DNA from: Hyparrhenia diplandra
Lineage: Eukaryota > Streptophyta > Magnoliopsida > Poales > Poaceae
Direction of reading: 5' to 3'
Length of the DNA stretch: 64,000 nt
Assembly (NCBI GenBank): GCA_015847255.1
Contig: JADLZK010010876.1
Location: 714,479 to 778,478 of the forward strand
Below, in pieces: positions 35,391 to 46,096 of this stretch. The notes beneath the pieces were generated by a model, which was not told where the DNA came from, ran no database searches, and saw only the letters and a list, made by a program, of their open reading frames with translations. Positions within the stretch are counted from its first letter, which is position 1. Each line of letters begins with the position of its first letter. Made by a program: the position numbers and the translations under genes.

Positions 35391-35640
35391 AATCATGACA
35401 AGGATTGAGGATTGAGGAAAGCTAGCTCGCCCGATTTCGATAAGTCAATGAAATCTAGATCTTTTTCCTTTGTTAAATCCGATAAAAATCTATATTTTTT
35501 AGGATCAACGAAAACCGTTACAATTCCGGAAGATACCTTTCATTTTGAATATTTTTTATTTCTTTTTTTATTCTTTTGATGAGGGTTAGCTCTAAGTTTA
35601 TGTGATACGGGGTTTATAGACACAAAGGATCACATCCCTC
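35391..35640. other. AT-rich segment of unknown origin with a short clean frame
   Basis: Bases 35430-35580 read DFDKSMKSRSFSFVKSD and FLGSTKTVTIPEDTFHF in one uninterrupted + frame. AT content and codon choice are unlike the flanking retroelement pieces and resemble organelle DNA. I could not match it to a specific chloroplast or mitochondrial gene. Confidence 0.25.
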
Positions 35641-36250
35641 ATCACCTAATCCCTCTACAATCTCTGAACAAATAAGATTGAGAGCATCCAAATCTACGTT
35701 GTCATCATTGGAACAAACAGTATATGCATCTTCTACTTGAACAATTTCTTCCTCTCTTTTTTGGCATCATCTCTTAATCTATTAAATTTTATGTCTCTTA
35801 GACTCTTTAAAGAATTAAAAATTTCCTTATCATTGTCCCCTAAAACAATTCCTAATGATTTTGCAGAAGAGCATAAAGTAGCATCATTTCTTTGAAATAA
35901 AAGAGCTAGGTTATGATGAATTACCTTTATCCATAGTTGAATCCAGATTCTTGCTTGCTTTAAGTTTTGCGGCCTTCTCTGTGGAGTCTTGATCCACCGT
36001 GGAGGCATTCCTCTTGCTGAACCTCTTAGGAGTTGCAATCCCATCAACTTTACTGTTGCCTATTATCCCAGAGTCAACTTTGGAGGGCACTTACTAGTCA
36101 GATCCACACCAGACTGGGAAAGCATCACCACAGGTTTAGCGGTTGTCTTCCCAGACTTGCTATGACTGATAGTAGGTTCCTCCTCTTCCACAAGCTTAGC
36201 CACCTCCATGGCGGCATGGTGCTGGCCGTGAGTAGGAACACCATCACCCC
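35640..36250 (-). mobile_element. LINE ORF1-like C-terminal fragment, reverse
   Basis: On the minus strand the frame from 36047 to 35733 includes SLGIVLGDNDKEIFNSLKSL and a basic end, extended by further coding-like sequence to about 35640 (acidic, VDLDALNLI). This is the pattern seen at the end of rice LINE ORF1 proteins. 36278-36063 is probably the part before it. Fragmented and non-functional. Confidence 0.45.
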
Positions 36251-36269
36251 CCCTTCTTGTACCAGCTAA

Positions 36270-36642
36270 GTTCATCACACATTTGGGCTCCTTCCTCCCT
36301 CAAGGTTGGGCCAAGAAGAAAGAAGGGACGACCTCTGATTGTCCTTCCTGATGTGCTACTAGAATCTTTGGAAACACAGCACAAGTTTTCTTCTGCTCAT
36401 TGTCATCTGCTCATCATCACTCCCATGCCTGCTTGACAATTGCCCCCTATGCTGATAGTGGACCAAGTGGCCTCAGGTTTTTGGCAGCAACTGTTATCTA
36501 TGTAGTCAAGCTCATCTACCCCTTGTACCACTAAGTATGTATACCTTAAGTGAAAACTTGGAACTGTTTCAACATTTAATTTCGAGATTTGAGTCTCATA
36601 GTTGACAGCATCGGCAGTCAGGTTCTATGGCAGGCTAGCAGT

Positions 36643-36718
<76 letters not shown>

Positions 36719-37250
36719 CAACTGCAGCATATGTGAAAAGAACTGTTGGACACTATTCTGCATGTAGGGAAATATCTTTATGACTAGCAATTCCCTAATC
36801 TTTAGTCACAATCAATTGGTACGTTTGGCTTACAAAGTATGTATTTTGTCGCAAACTCAATTGGTACAATTGGCTTATACAAGTATGTCTTTTGTCGCAA
36901 TCAATTGGTACGTTTGGCTTACAAGTATGGCATCCATGTGGTTCTTAGGAATCTTGAACGGTTCACCACATATCACATAATTTTGTCCTCTTGTAGTTTT
37001 GGTTGACGATGATGCATGGTGGTCACCAAAACTAGTTCAAGGCTATGGTTAGTCTGAGTGGAACTATCAGTACATGTTCATATTATGAAAGTATCTATGA
37101 TCTTTGAATACAAGTATCTATTTTCATCTTTCTCAACATGTTTTTGATAAAAAACTTCTCCGGCATCTATGAGGAATTAACATAAATTGAATTTCATGTA
37201 ATGATTTATCTACACAAAGTTTGAAGTTTGAATCGGCAACGATACATGGT
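36270..37250. repeat. Array spacer repeat, third copy, with T-run and (GT)n
   Basis: Same spacer family as 25150-26240, including the T32 run plus (GT)n at 36643-36717. A local expansion at about 36810-36930 repeats the phrase CAATTGGTACGTTTGGCTTA three times. No gene. Confidence 0.8.
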
Positions 37251-37966
37251 GTAACCTACTTCATCATACCACATCTGTTATCGAAAAGGTGAAACTAACT
37301 AGCTAGTTTATTTTGCATTCATTTCCAAACCAAGCATGTCCCTGTCCTACGGCCTGTGTAGCTACAGCAACGTTGCTCCCTATAACAACCTATAGAATTG
37401 ATGCCTATATGCAACATTCCTTTCATTTCATAACGAACATAGAATGTCTACGCCATGTGAGCGATGTAGACACTGTTGTCCATCCTGCATGCTTAGCCAT
37501 TAGTGTGGCATTTACTAATCATCGTGTGGCCATATAATAACATTACTATGTAGTACTACAAATGTTTCTCCTAGGCCCCACATAATCTCGCATGACAATT
37601 ATGTACAAATAAGAATCTATGCATATTTATGCATCAGTCTAAGAAAACAGGATCTCAAGTGACATCTTTAGTTGTACCATACTACTGTTGGATAGGCAGT
37701 AGCGGAGCCATGTGCAGGCCATAGTACGCCATGGCCTCGCTTTTGGAAATTAAAATGTCTTAAGGATAGTCTAGTACAATACTTTTCAAGTAATGGAGAT
37801 ACTCGCATTAGAGAAAGTTTAATACTATTAGCCCACTCTTGAATTCCTTCCACGCTCTGCCACTGAGGATAGGGACATGACTCTCCAAAGTCTTTTCTAG
37901 TGAGAAAATTTGAAAACTGATCCGTTCCCCTCCACCATGCTCATACTTTGTGCTGCTACTTGGTTC

Positions 37967-37975
37967 TATAAATAG
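37967..37975 (+). promoter_or_regulatory. TATA box of WRKY type 1 copy 3
   Basis: TATAAATAG, 80 bp upstream of the ATG, conserved with the paralogues. Confidence 0.7.
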
Positions 37976-38054
37976 ATGCCTAAAGCTGCATATACGTAGC
38001 ACCTAGAGCTCCAAGTCCAACCATTATAGCCACATATATTTGAGAAAGCATCAA

Positions 38055-39200
38055 ATGAACATCCTTGAATCTTCCACTCATACTGGGTGCCAAGTGGTGA
38101 TCAACGAGATTGAACACCAGAGGTCTCTCATGATGGACCTACGTGACCTTATCCTACCAATACTTGATCCCTTTAGTACGCAAGAGAAACTTGTGCAACA
38201 ACTCTTCCAAGATATATTCAGTTCCTCAAGTAAGGTTATCTCCTTTCTCGATCTTGGTGATAACAGTAAGAAACAGGCCAATCTTATCAAATATAAAAGA
38301 AAAGGTGGTAAGAATAACGTTGAGAGTCACATGTTGGGGGTGGAAGCTAAAAGAAATTGGAAATAAGAGAAGGTATGTAGCAAAAGGAACATACATATGT
38401 TTACATATTTATCTTTTACGGGCTTAAAATATTTATCCCTTCTCTCTTAGGAAGAATGCACAACACACAGGTTCAGTTGTGACACAAGCACCACACTTTG
38501 ATGGACATCAATGGAGGAAGTATGGACAGAAGTGGATCTCCAAATCAAAGCATTCTAGGTATGTAATAAAACATATATATGTGTTGATGTACTTCATATA
38601 TATATAACATTTTCCATACTGAATTAGAATTCTCATGTGTGTGGATAATTAGCTTTTTGTGCACATATCCTTTAGCTCAGAATTGCAGCCATACATAATC
38701 TAGGTGGATGAATATATTTTGCATATTTTTGCCTCTTTGTATAACAAAAAAGATCCGAGATCAGGTTGTAAACCGTATAACACAATAATACATAATGAGG
38801 TCATGCTTAATCAGGAGCTACTATAGATGTGCCAATAGTAAAGGCCAAGGGTGTCTTGCAACCAAGACAGTGCAACAGAAGGAATCAGATGGAAGTGCTG
38901 GAACAGTGAGGTTGTTCCATGTTGACTATTACGGCCATCACATTTGCAAGAAGGATGACATAATCCATCCATATGTTGTTGAGACAACACATTACAGCGC
39001 ACCAGTTGCCAACCATAACCAAAAGCAGTAGTGGGTCAACAGCTGTTCATAATGATGTCCATGGAATTCAGGATGAAAGCTTTGGAAACTTTTTCATGGT
39101 GCCAAGCACGCCAGAATATTTGATGGATTTCACAGATATTCAAATGGCAGGGGAACTTGAGGTTACCTCTATGATGTTCTCTGAAGATATATGGGCGTAA
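38055..39200 (+). pseudogene. Group III WRKY gene, type 1 copy 3, two single-base frameshifts
   Basis: The exons are recognisable at 38055-38372, 38451-38558 and 38815-39200, with intact splice sites. WRKYGQKWISKSKHSR and the zinc finger (CANSKGQGC, then YYGHHIC) are present. Two extra A bases occur in short A-runs: one at 38349-38352 near the end of exon 1, giving a stop at 38364-38366 after about 103 aa, and one at 39021-39024 in exon 3, giving a stop at 39029-39031. Without these the protein would be about 270 aa like its sisters. All paralogues have three A in both places. A recent pseudogene is likely, but paired homopolymer indels also fit sequencing error. The finger also has Q-to-H before HIC. 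Confidence 0.87.
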
Positions 39201-39646
39201 TGAAGAAGTGATGAGAAGGAACTCCTTTGAAGGTGTACATCAATCGGCTCACATGCAGACGACAGCCATTGTTGCTTCATGAGTTGTGCCAAGAAAGGGA
39301 CACAAGTATGTTACCTGTAGAGAGTATATATAATATGTGTGATAAGCATTAAAAAAAATGAATGTGCAGAAAGTGAATAGTGGGCAGAAATTAAGTCATA
39401 AAAGTTGTAAATATGCTGTCCCACATGCTACAATGTTGATGTACTAATACTGTAATGTCTAGACTTTCCTTTGAGTTGTAAACATGTATTTGTAACCTTC
39501 TCATTCCCAGCCTCTGTGAAAACACATCCTGCATTACAGGTAAGTGTACTGGAATAGCTTATAATTTGTTTAAGGTTTGATGGGGACCATTAGAAGCATG
39601 GCAAATAATGGATATATGCCAGTCAAGAGAAACTCGATAGTTAGTC

Positions 39647-39790
39647 TAATCACCATGTGTAAAACGACAAGGGAGGCAGTGCCTATTGTAATCTTACCCT
39701 CCTAAAACGCGCCCGTGCGCGGTGTAAAAACTACTCTTCTTAAATACAAAGATGCGCAAATCTTTTGCGTATTCGAGAAAAAGAAAAAAA
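39647..39790 (+). mobile_element. 144-bp 5'-truncated LINE tail with 16-bp target duplication
   Basis: AACTCGATAGTTAGTC occurs on both sides (39631-39646 and 39791-39806), while the sister block at 29630-29660 has the site only once. The insert ends GCGCAAATCTTTTGCGTATT then CGAGAAAAAG and an A-run, a typical grass LINE 3' end. It inserted after this copy separated from the one at 28 kb. Confidence 0.85.
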
Positions 39791-39858
39791 AACTCGATAG
39801 TTAGTCACAATTTCACACATTGACATGACAACTGTAAGCTTTGCTACATTCCTCCATG

Positions 39859-40094
39859 TTCCCTCCATCCCCGAGTAAATCAATTCCTATAATCCGTGTC
39901 GGGCCAAATCTTTTTAAGTTTAACTAACTTTATTGAAAAGAGTAACAACTTTATTAATTATATAAAATGAGCACCTTATAAAATATTTTTTTATGATGAA
40001 CCTAATGATACTAATTTGATAATATAAATCTTAACAAATTTTTCAAGAGTTAAGGTTTTTTAAAAAATCTATTCTTTCAGAGACAGAGGGAGTA
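39859..40094. mobile_element. Stowaway-like MITE
   Basis: The ends CCCTCCATCCCCGAGTAAAT and ACAGAGGGAGTA are inverted-repeat remnants. The interior matches the split MITE at 16105-18359 (AAAAGAGTAACAAC, TAATGATACTAATTTGAT). The equivalent point at about 29705 lacks it, so it is a post-duplication insertion. Confidence 0.75.
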
Positions 40095-40147
40095 ACAAAT
40101 TAACAATAGAGGCTGCAGCCTAGCTATCCAGACAGTCAACTAATTGT

Positions 40148-40450
40148 CTGGACCATTCACATGTTCCCACTCACTCGCAGCTGTATCGCCTCCTCCGCTG
40201 CCGAGGATACGAACAGACACGGACGAGAACAGTCGCGGTGTGGGGAGAAAGAAGGTGGACTACGTCACCACACAAGGGCCCGTCCAAATGGCTAAACAGC
40301 CCGCAGGGGGTTAGTGCATAACGTGCACGCGCGTCCGCGCCCGATTGACTGCAATGAAACCCAAACAGAGATAAGGCACTTAAACACCCGTTTTGTGACT
40401 TTGGGACCGGCTTCGACAAGTTAAGGGACCGCCACCGCATCTTTACTCTT
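40148..40450. other. GC-rich insertion specific to the third unit
   Basis: The sister unit reads straight from TTAACTAATTAATTG to TAAATATATTCTCCC (about 29752-29780). Here about 300 bp of GC-rich DNA lies between the two halves. It has an 89-aa open frame on the minus strand (40440-40171) with no recognisable domain. No clear terminal repeats or target duplication found. Confidence 0.5.
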
Positions 40451-41285
40451 ATAAATATATTTTCCCATGCCTTACTGACTTGATTCAGTATATGTGTAAG
40501 GATAAGTAAACAGACTGAATATATAATTGGTGCACCGGAGGAAGCATAAACATCCTGGTCGAGTTGGAAGCTACTTAAAATTGGGTGGTTCTGCTTTGTG
40601 TTAAAATTGGGTGGTTCTGCTTTGTGTTAAAATTGGATGGTCCTGCTGCTCTGTGGCCAGAAGTATTCTACGAACAAGAGGCCCTATTAGCCCCTAGGTA
40701 GGTAGGTTGGCCATTGATCTCACTGAAAGGTAACGAGAGGTTCACACTTCACACCAAACTCTCGAGTGCATATATATGCTGTTGCTATGCCGGTGGAATG
40801 CGGCGTTTTTGTTCGCCTCTGCTATGGCCGGCCGACAAATGCGGGTCAGAACGGACAAAACCATGACCAATCAGTACGGTTTCGGAGGGCAGCTCATAGC
40901 CCCTTTAACAGGAAAACAAAAGGAGGAGACAGAGAGGGGTGACCTGGGGCGTTTGGCAGAGCTGCTGCTGCTGCTACCCCAGCAGGTACGGTGATCGCCG
41001 AAGAAGCCACGGCCGCTGTCGCCGGAGCCGAGAAGCCCTCGTTTTTTTTGTGGATGGTCCTGTCATTATTGGGAACAAAGGGAGGAGATACATAGCTGTT
41101 GGGCTGAATTGAGGCCACTCATGTGTATCTGGACGTAGTTGCATTGTTCTTGTGCTGAGTCTCCTTAACAGCTGAAACATAGAAAATGGTCTGAGGCGTT
41201 CTCACGGTGCGAAAACCTTCTAAAAGTTTCGTGTTCCTCGTTCCTATTGTTCCAATGACCTTAGAAGGTGCTTTCTCTATATAGT
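40451..41285. repeat. Duplicated 3' block with GC-rich island, copy 2
   Basis: Copy of 29770-30550 and 47700-48480. It contains an extra local triplication of AAAATTGG(G/A)TGGT(T/C)CTGC at about 40575-40645. Open frames differ from the other copies, so no gene is called. Confidence 0.75.
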
Positions 41286-41289
41286 GGCA

Positions 41290-43850
41290 TGACATCGACA
41301 TTTCAGGAAAGGACAGAACAGAACAGTAAGATGAAAATAAAGGTCAGGTGAGAACTGAACAGCGACTGCTTACTAACCAGACTCGTTTCTTGTTTGTTCG
41401 GGAGAAGGCTGTAGCTGGTGAACACAAACCACTTGACTACGATGAAATTAGCCAATACTCATCTCGTAATCGGATTAGGGCGGTAGCTGCCAAGTTAAAG
41501 TCCTTCCTGTCCATCTCCATGTGCTACTCCGCTCTTGCCTACTCATGCAGGCAGTGCCCAATTTGGTTGATAATTATGTTGCCATCTCCATATATAAGTA
41601 TAGCCGATTAGGAGTAATTTTATCGCTTAATCTCCCCTATCATTCCTTCCCCGAAAGCCGCTTACACAAGGGATTGGAGGAACCTGAATTTGCAGAACAC
41701 AAGCTGCAGTTCAGATACCAGATCGAGCTGAGCTAAAATAAAATTAGCAGAGATGAAGCACCACCACGTACCATGACAACATATGTCTTGCCTTTGGTCA
41801 CTACTCTCTTGCCTGCGACTGCGACCACCGGTCGGCGATGAAGGAGATCTCCAGGAAGCAATCTCTGGTGACACAGCTGCGAGCCATCGTCCTCTCAGGT
41901 CCCAGCGACGCAGCAGGCGGACAACCCTACAAGCTTGTTCCGAGATGTTCCAGATCATACTGGATTGCTCCAGCAAAGGCCATGGCCGAGCTGCATCAGC
42001 GCCATCATCAGTCTGATGATGATGCTCAGTTGATGACAAGAAGAGAGTGAAGAGGAGTATCTCTGATGACTGCATTAGGAAGGAGGAGGGTGTCAGCAAA
42101 CAGGAGGATGTTGTTAAGCCGCGTCATCAGCAGCTCAAGAGAGGGTATGCATGCATTTTCCAACATCACTTGATGAGTAAAACTACTTTTTTTATTGTAT
42201 TACTATTTCTGTATTATGACTTATGTGTGCATGTGATTAAGATTTATATTGATTTCGATTCTTTTATTTGCAAACAAATTAAATTTAATTTTGAGCAGGA
42301 GATTTGATGGGTCGCTTGAAACGCCCGTTCCACACTATGATGAACGGCAGTGGAGGAAATACGGGCAGAAGCACATCAATAAATCAAAACACCCAAGGTA
42401 TTTCCTTGTTAATTGGGTAAGTTTTTCCTACTTAATTGAAGGGGCTCTTCTTGGTGGTGTAGTTCTGAGACTCTTTGATTTCTTCCCCTTTTAACACAGC
42501 CAGGGATGTAAGAATTAGCAAGGTTCACCCAGAAAGAAATAAATCAATGCAAAATCATATGCATGTGAGTCTGTGACGAATAATATTAAGGCAGACCAGA
42601 TCTTGCACTCCTATTATGATCTCACTCGTTACTAGAGCCAATGAAGTTTATCAGTCATTCAAAAAAAAAAAGGCAAAACTAATCACTAAATCATGTGCAT
42701 GTGCAGAAACCTAATAATACTGCAAATCTATAATAGGTTGTACAATCACTAAATCGATTGTACAGATGCGCCTGCAGGCAGGAACAGGGCTGTAAAGCAA
42801 CAAAGACGGTGCAGCAGCAAGATGATGACAGCACAAGCACGATCATCATCCTGTGATGTTCAGTCGTCTACCACGGCCAGCATGGCAGCGTGGCAGCAAG
42901 GATTGGGGAGGAAGGCCAAAAACCCCTGAAAAGTATACTGGTAATATAGGGAGTAGATTAAACAGACTCAATTTGTCTAATCTTGTTAGAATCATATGCC
43001 AGTCTGAAGGTATTGACTCTCACAATGCAGTATCCTTTGTGATTGCTGGAATATCAGCACAGCCTTAATATGGAAATCATATGTTCAGAGTCATGCATTA
43101 TAATAGCAAGCAGCTACACATAATAATTATGTATACTAACCACAAGTAGTTAGCCCCTGGTGGTCATTGAAGTATTTATAAACTGGGTATGTTGACCTCC
43201 CCAACTGCCACAAGTTTGTCGTGTATGCTTTTAATGCACGTGCATACCAGATCAGTTGTCGATGGAATTGATGCTGCAAAACCAGAATTTAGAAAAGGGA
43301 TATATATGTATGAAGTGATAGTATATAGTTCAGTGTGCACAAGGGTTATCTGTTGGGAGTAGAGAGTTCAGTGCCCAATAAGTATAGCTGTTACTTGCAT
43401 CAGACTTGCTAATACACACTAGATAACCAATAGGATGAATTAGTAATATGCCTGCGTTGCTTCACCAAACACCTGACGGGATCCAAGCAAGACAATGACT
43501 CTGTAAACTACATCAACTAGCATGTACATATGTCTAGCTATCCTGCAAATGGGAAGTGGTAAACTCAGATATATGCTACTTGTATTTTTGGTTAAGCTCT
43601 ATCATGTCATTGACAGTAAGGAGTTATTCATTTGTAATGGCACAAGTTACTTTCTAAATAAACGGCACCAAGGCTAATGGCAAAGTCATTCCGAATCTTG
43701 AGCTGTGACCATTGAAGAAATTGGGGCGTTGTGGGCATCAATCATCCTTGTCCAAAATACAGTTAAACAAACTGGAAGTCTGAAAGTAAATGAATAATCA
43801 TGCATGCATATGTCACGCTGTGACACAAATATGAGATATAATGGCAAAAG
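41290..43850 (+). repeat. WRKY type 2 duplication block, copy 2
   Basis: Partner of 22060-25200. It keeps the WRKY core exon that the first copy lost, but lacks the 3' part of the gene and about 700 bp of flank. Sequence from about 42890 matches 24190 onwards. Confidence 0.85.
41754..42884 (+). pseudogene. Group III WRKY gene, type 2 copy 2, broken
   Basis: Exon 1 remnants lie at 41754-42144. The conserved ATG is followed at once by a TGA in frame, and coding resumes in other frames (MKEISRKQSLVTQLRAIVL; later KRSISDDCIRKEE). Exon 2 at 42299-42397 is intact with WRKYGQKHINKSKHPR and a GT donor. Exon 3 (from about 42763) has lost its AG acceptor and first codons relative to the first copy, shifts frame after QQQDDD, and is cut off within the zinc finger at GGCCAGCA (about 42882), where a deletion joins it to downstream flank. 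It cannot make a complete WRKY domain. Confidence 0.88.
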
Positions 43851-45060
43851 CTAATGATCCATAAGTTGGAGCATTTTGGTTTATTTTGAGGAATATTATA
43901 TTTTATTACTAGTTAATACTCACTCCACCTTTTGAAATATAATATGAGCCTGGTGGTTCAGTGGTTGGGTTGTCAATAAACACTTATGGCAACTAAGGTA
44001 GCATCATAGCATGTGACTGGAGCCTAGGAGAGTTAATTCACCTAGAATCCTTTATAATTTGAGATATATTTTGAATGCTTGGTTATCTTATATTTCAAGA
44101 TGGAGTTACAGTATATAAAATTGTGTATGTAAAAGTTACAAGTGCTTGAGTTACCTGTGCAGGTAGGTAAGCAAGCTAATATATACGTAAAGAACATATT
44201 TGAGCTGCTAACCTAGAATCCTACAAAAGCCTTCCTCCCTCAAGGTTGGGACAGGAAGAAGGGACGACCTCCGATTGTCCTTCCTGCTGTGCTACTAGAA
44301 TCTTTGGAAATACAATACAAAGTTTTCTTCCGCTCATTGTCATCCACTTATCAATCATCATCACTCCCATGCCTGCTGTACAAGTGCCCCATGCTGATAG
44401 TCCACCGAGTGGCCTCAGGTTTTTTGGCACCAACTGTTATCTATGTAGTCAAGCTCATATACCCCTTCTTGTACCAGCTAAGTTGATGCTATCAAAAGCG
44501 CTATACCTTAAGTGAAGAGTTGGAACTGTTTCAATTTGAGTCTCAAAGTTGGAAGCGTCAGCAGTCAGGTTGGCAGGCTGTCAGCAGATTTGTGCAACTG
44601 CGGCACATGTGAGAAAGAACTGTTGGATGCTATTCTGCATGAAGGGAAATTGGTATGTTTGGCTTACACATATGGCATTCATGTGGTGCTCAGGAATCCT
44701 GAAGGGTTCACCACACATCACTTAATTTTGTTCTCTTCTAGTTTTGGTTGATATTGATGCATGGTGGTCAACAAAAACTAGTTCAAGGCTATAGTTAGTC
44801 TGAGTGTAACTATCAGTAGTACATGTTCATATTATGAAGTATCTATGATCTTTGAACACATAATAACATGCAATTTTCATGGTTCTCAACATGTTTTTGG
44901 CAATCACTTAATATTTAATTTAATTATTTAACAGGCTCATGTGTACTAGCAATACTTTTATCATGCAAGTATGAGGATTAACATAAATCGAATTTCATAT
45001 AATGATTTATCTACACAAAGTTTAAAGTTTGAACCGACCATAAATGCTAATAACCTACTT
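43850..45060. repeat. Array spacer repeat, fourth copy
   Basis: Very similar to 26240-27360, including GCTATCAAAAGCGCTATACC and the CTGTTGGATGCTATTCTGCA region. No gene; 45061-45990 is the promoter-side flank of the last WRKY gene. Confidence 0.8.
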
Positions 45061-46013
45061 AATCATAGCACGTCTGTTATGTAAAAGATGAAATTTAACT
45101 AGCTAGTTTATTTTGCATTAATTTCCAAATAACTAGGTGCCATTTACCAAGAGTCCAACCAAACATGTCCCTGTCCTAAGGATGGTGATGTTACAGCAAC
45201 ATTGCTCCCTATAACAGCCTCTAGAATTCATGCCTATATTCATGTTTCCTTTTATGAATATTTACGCCATCTGAGCGATGTAGACACCGTTGTCGATCCT
45301 GCATGACTTAGCCAAGTCTTTGGTTGTCACAACTGTCGACTACAGGAATACTTTTTATGCATGGCATGTATTATATTCTATACATGAATAAATCACTTTT
45401 GTTTTTTATGCATCAATCCACCTTAATATAGATATGTCAATCCTTATCATCCAATCAACAATTAAGTTTACTACTCATTTGTCTTCCTCCAACAATTTTA
45501 AACAGTAGTACCACTAGTGTGGCTTAATAATCATTATCTGACCATATAATAACATTACTATGTAGTACTACTTTTAAATATTTCTCCTAGGCCAATGACA
45601 CCTAATCTAATTAAACATGTGCATCATATGACAATTATGTAACAAAAAATCAGGATTTATGTATATTTATGCATCATCTGAGAAAACAGGATCTCAAATG
45701 ACACCTTTTAGTTGTACCATACTACTGTTGAATAGGCAGTAGCGGAGCCATGCGTAAGCCATAGTACGCCATGGCCTCGCTTTTGGAAATTAAAATGTCT
45801 TAAGGATAATCTAGGATAATACTTAGGAAGTGATGGAGACTCGCACATTAGAGAAAGTTTAATACTGTTTGCCCCCTCTAGAATTCCTTCCACACTCTAC
45901 CACTGAGGATAGGGACAGTGCTCTCCCAAGTCTTTTCTAGTGAGAAATTTTGAAAAATGATCCATTCCCTCCACCAAGCTCATAGCCTCATACTTTGTGC
46001 TGCTACTTGCTTG

Positions 46014-46022
46014 TATAAATAG
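46014..46022 (+). promoter_or_regulatory. TATA box of WRKY type 1 copy 4
   Basis: TATAAATAG, 75 bp upstream of the ATG, conserved with the paralogues. Confidence 0.75.
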
Positions 46023-46096
46023 ATGCCTAAAGCTGCATATACCTGCACCTTCAGCTCCGAAGTCCAACTAGCCACATATATTCGAGAAAGCATCAA

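Larger units (their letters stand above)
37560..39646 (+). repeat. WRKY type 1 duplication block, copy 3
   Basis: Closest to the block at 27590-29660. The 3' flank is interrupted by a 144-bp LINE tail at 39647-39790. Confidence 0.85.

Noticed and set aside
31279..36250. One continuous minus-strand LINE interrupted by the + strand LINE
   Set aside because: The ORF1 N-terminal part lies at lower coordinates than the C-terminal part on the minus strand, the wrong order for one interrupted element.
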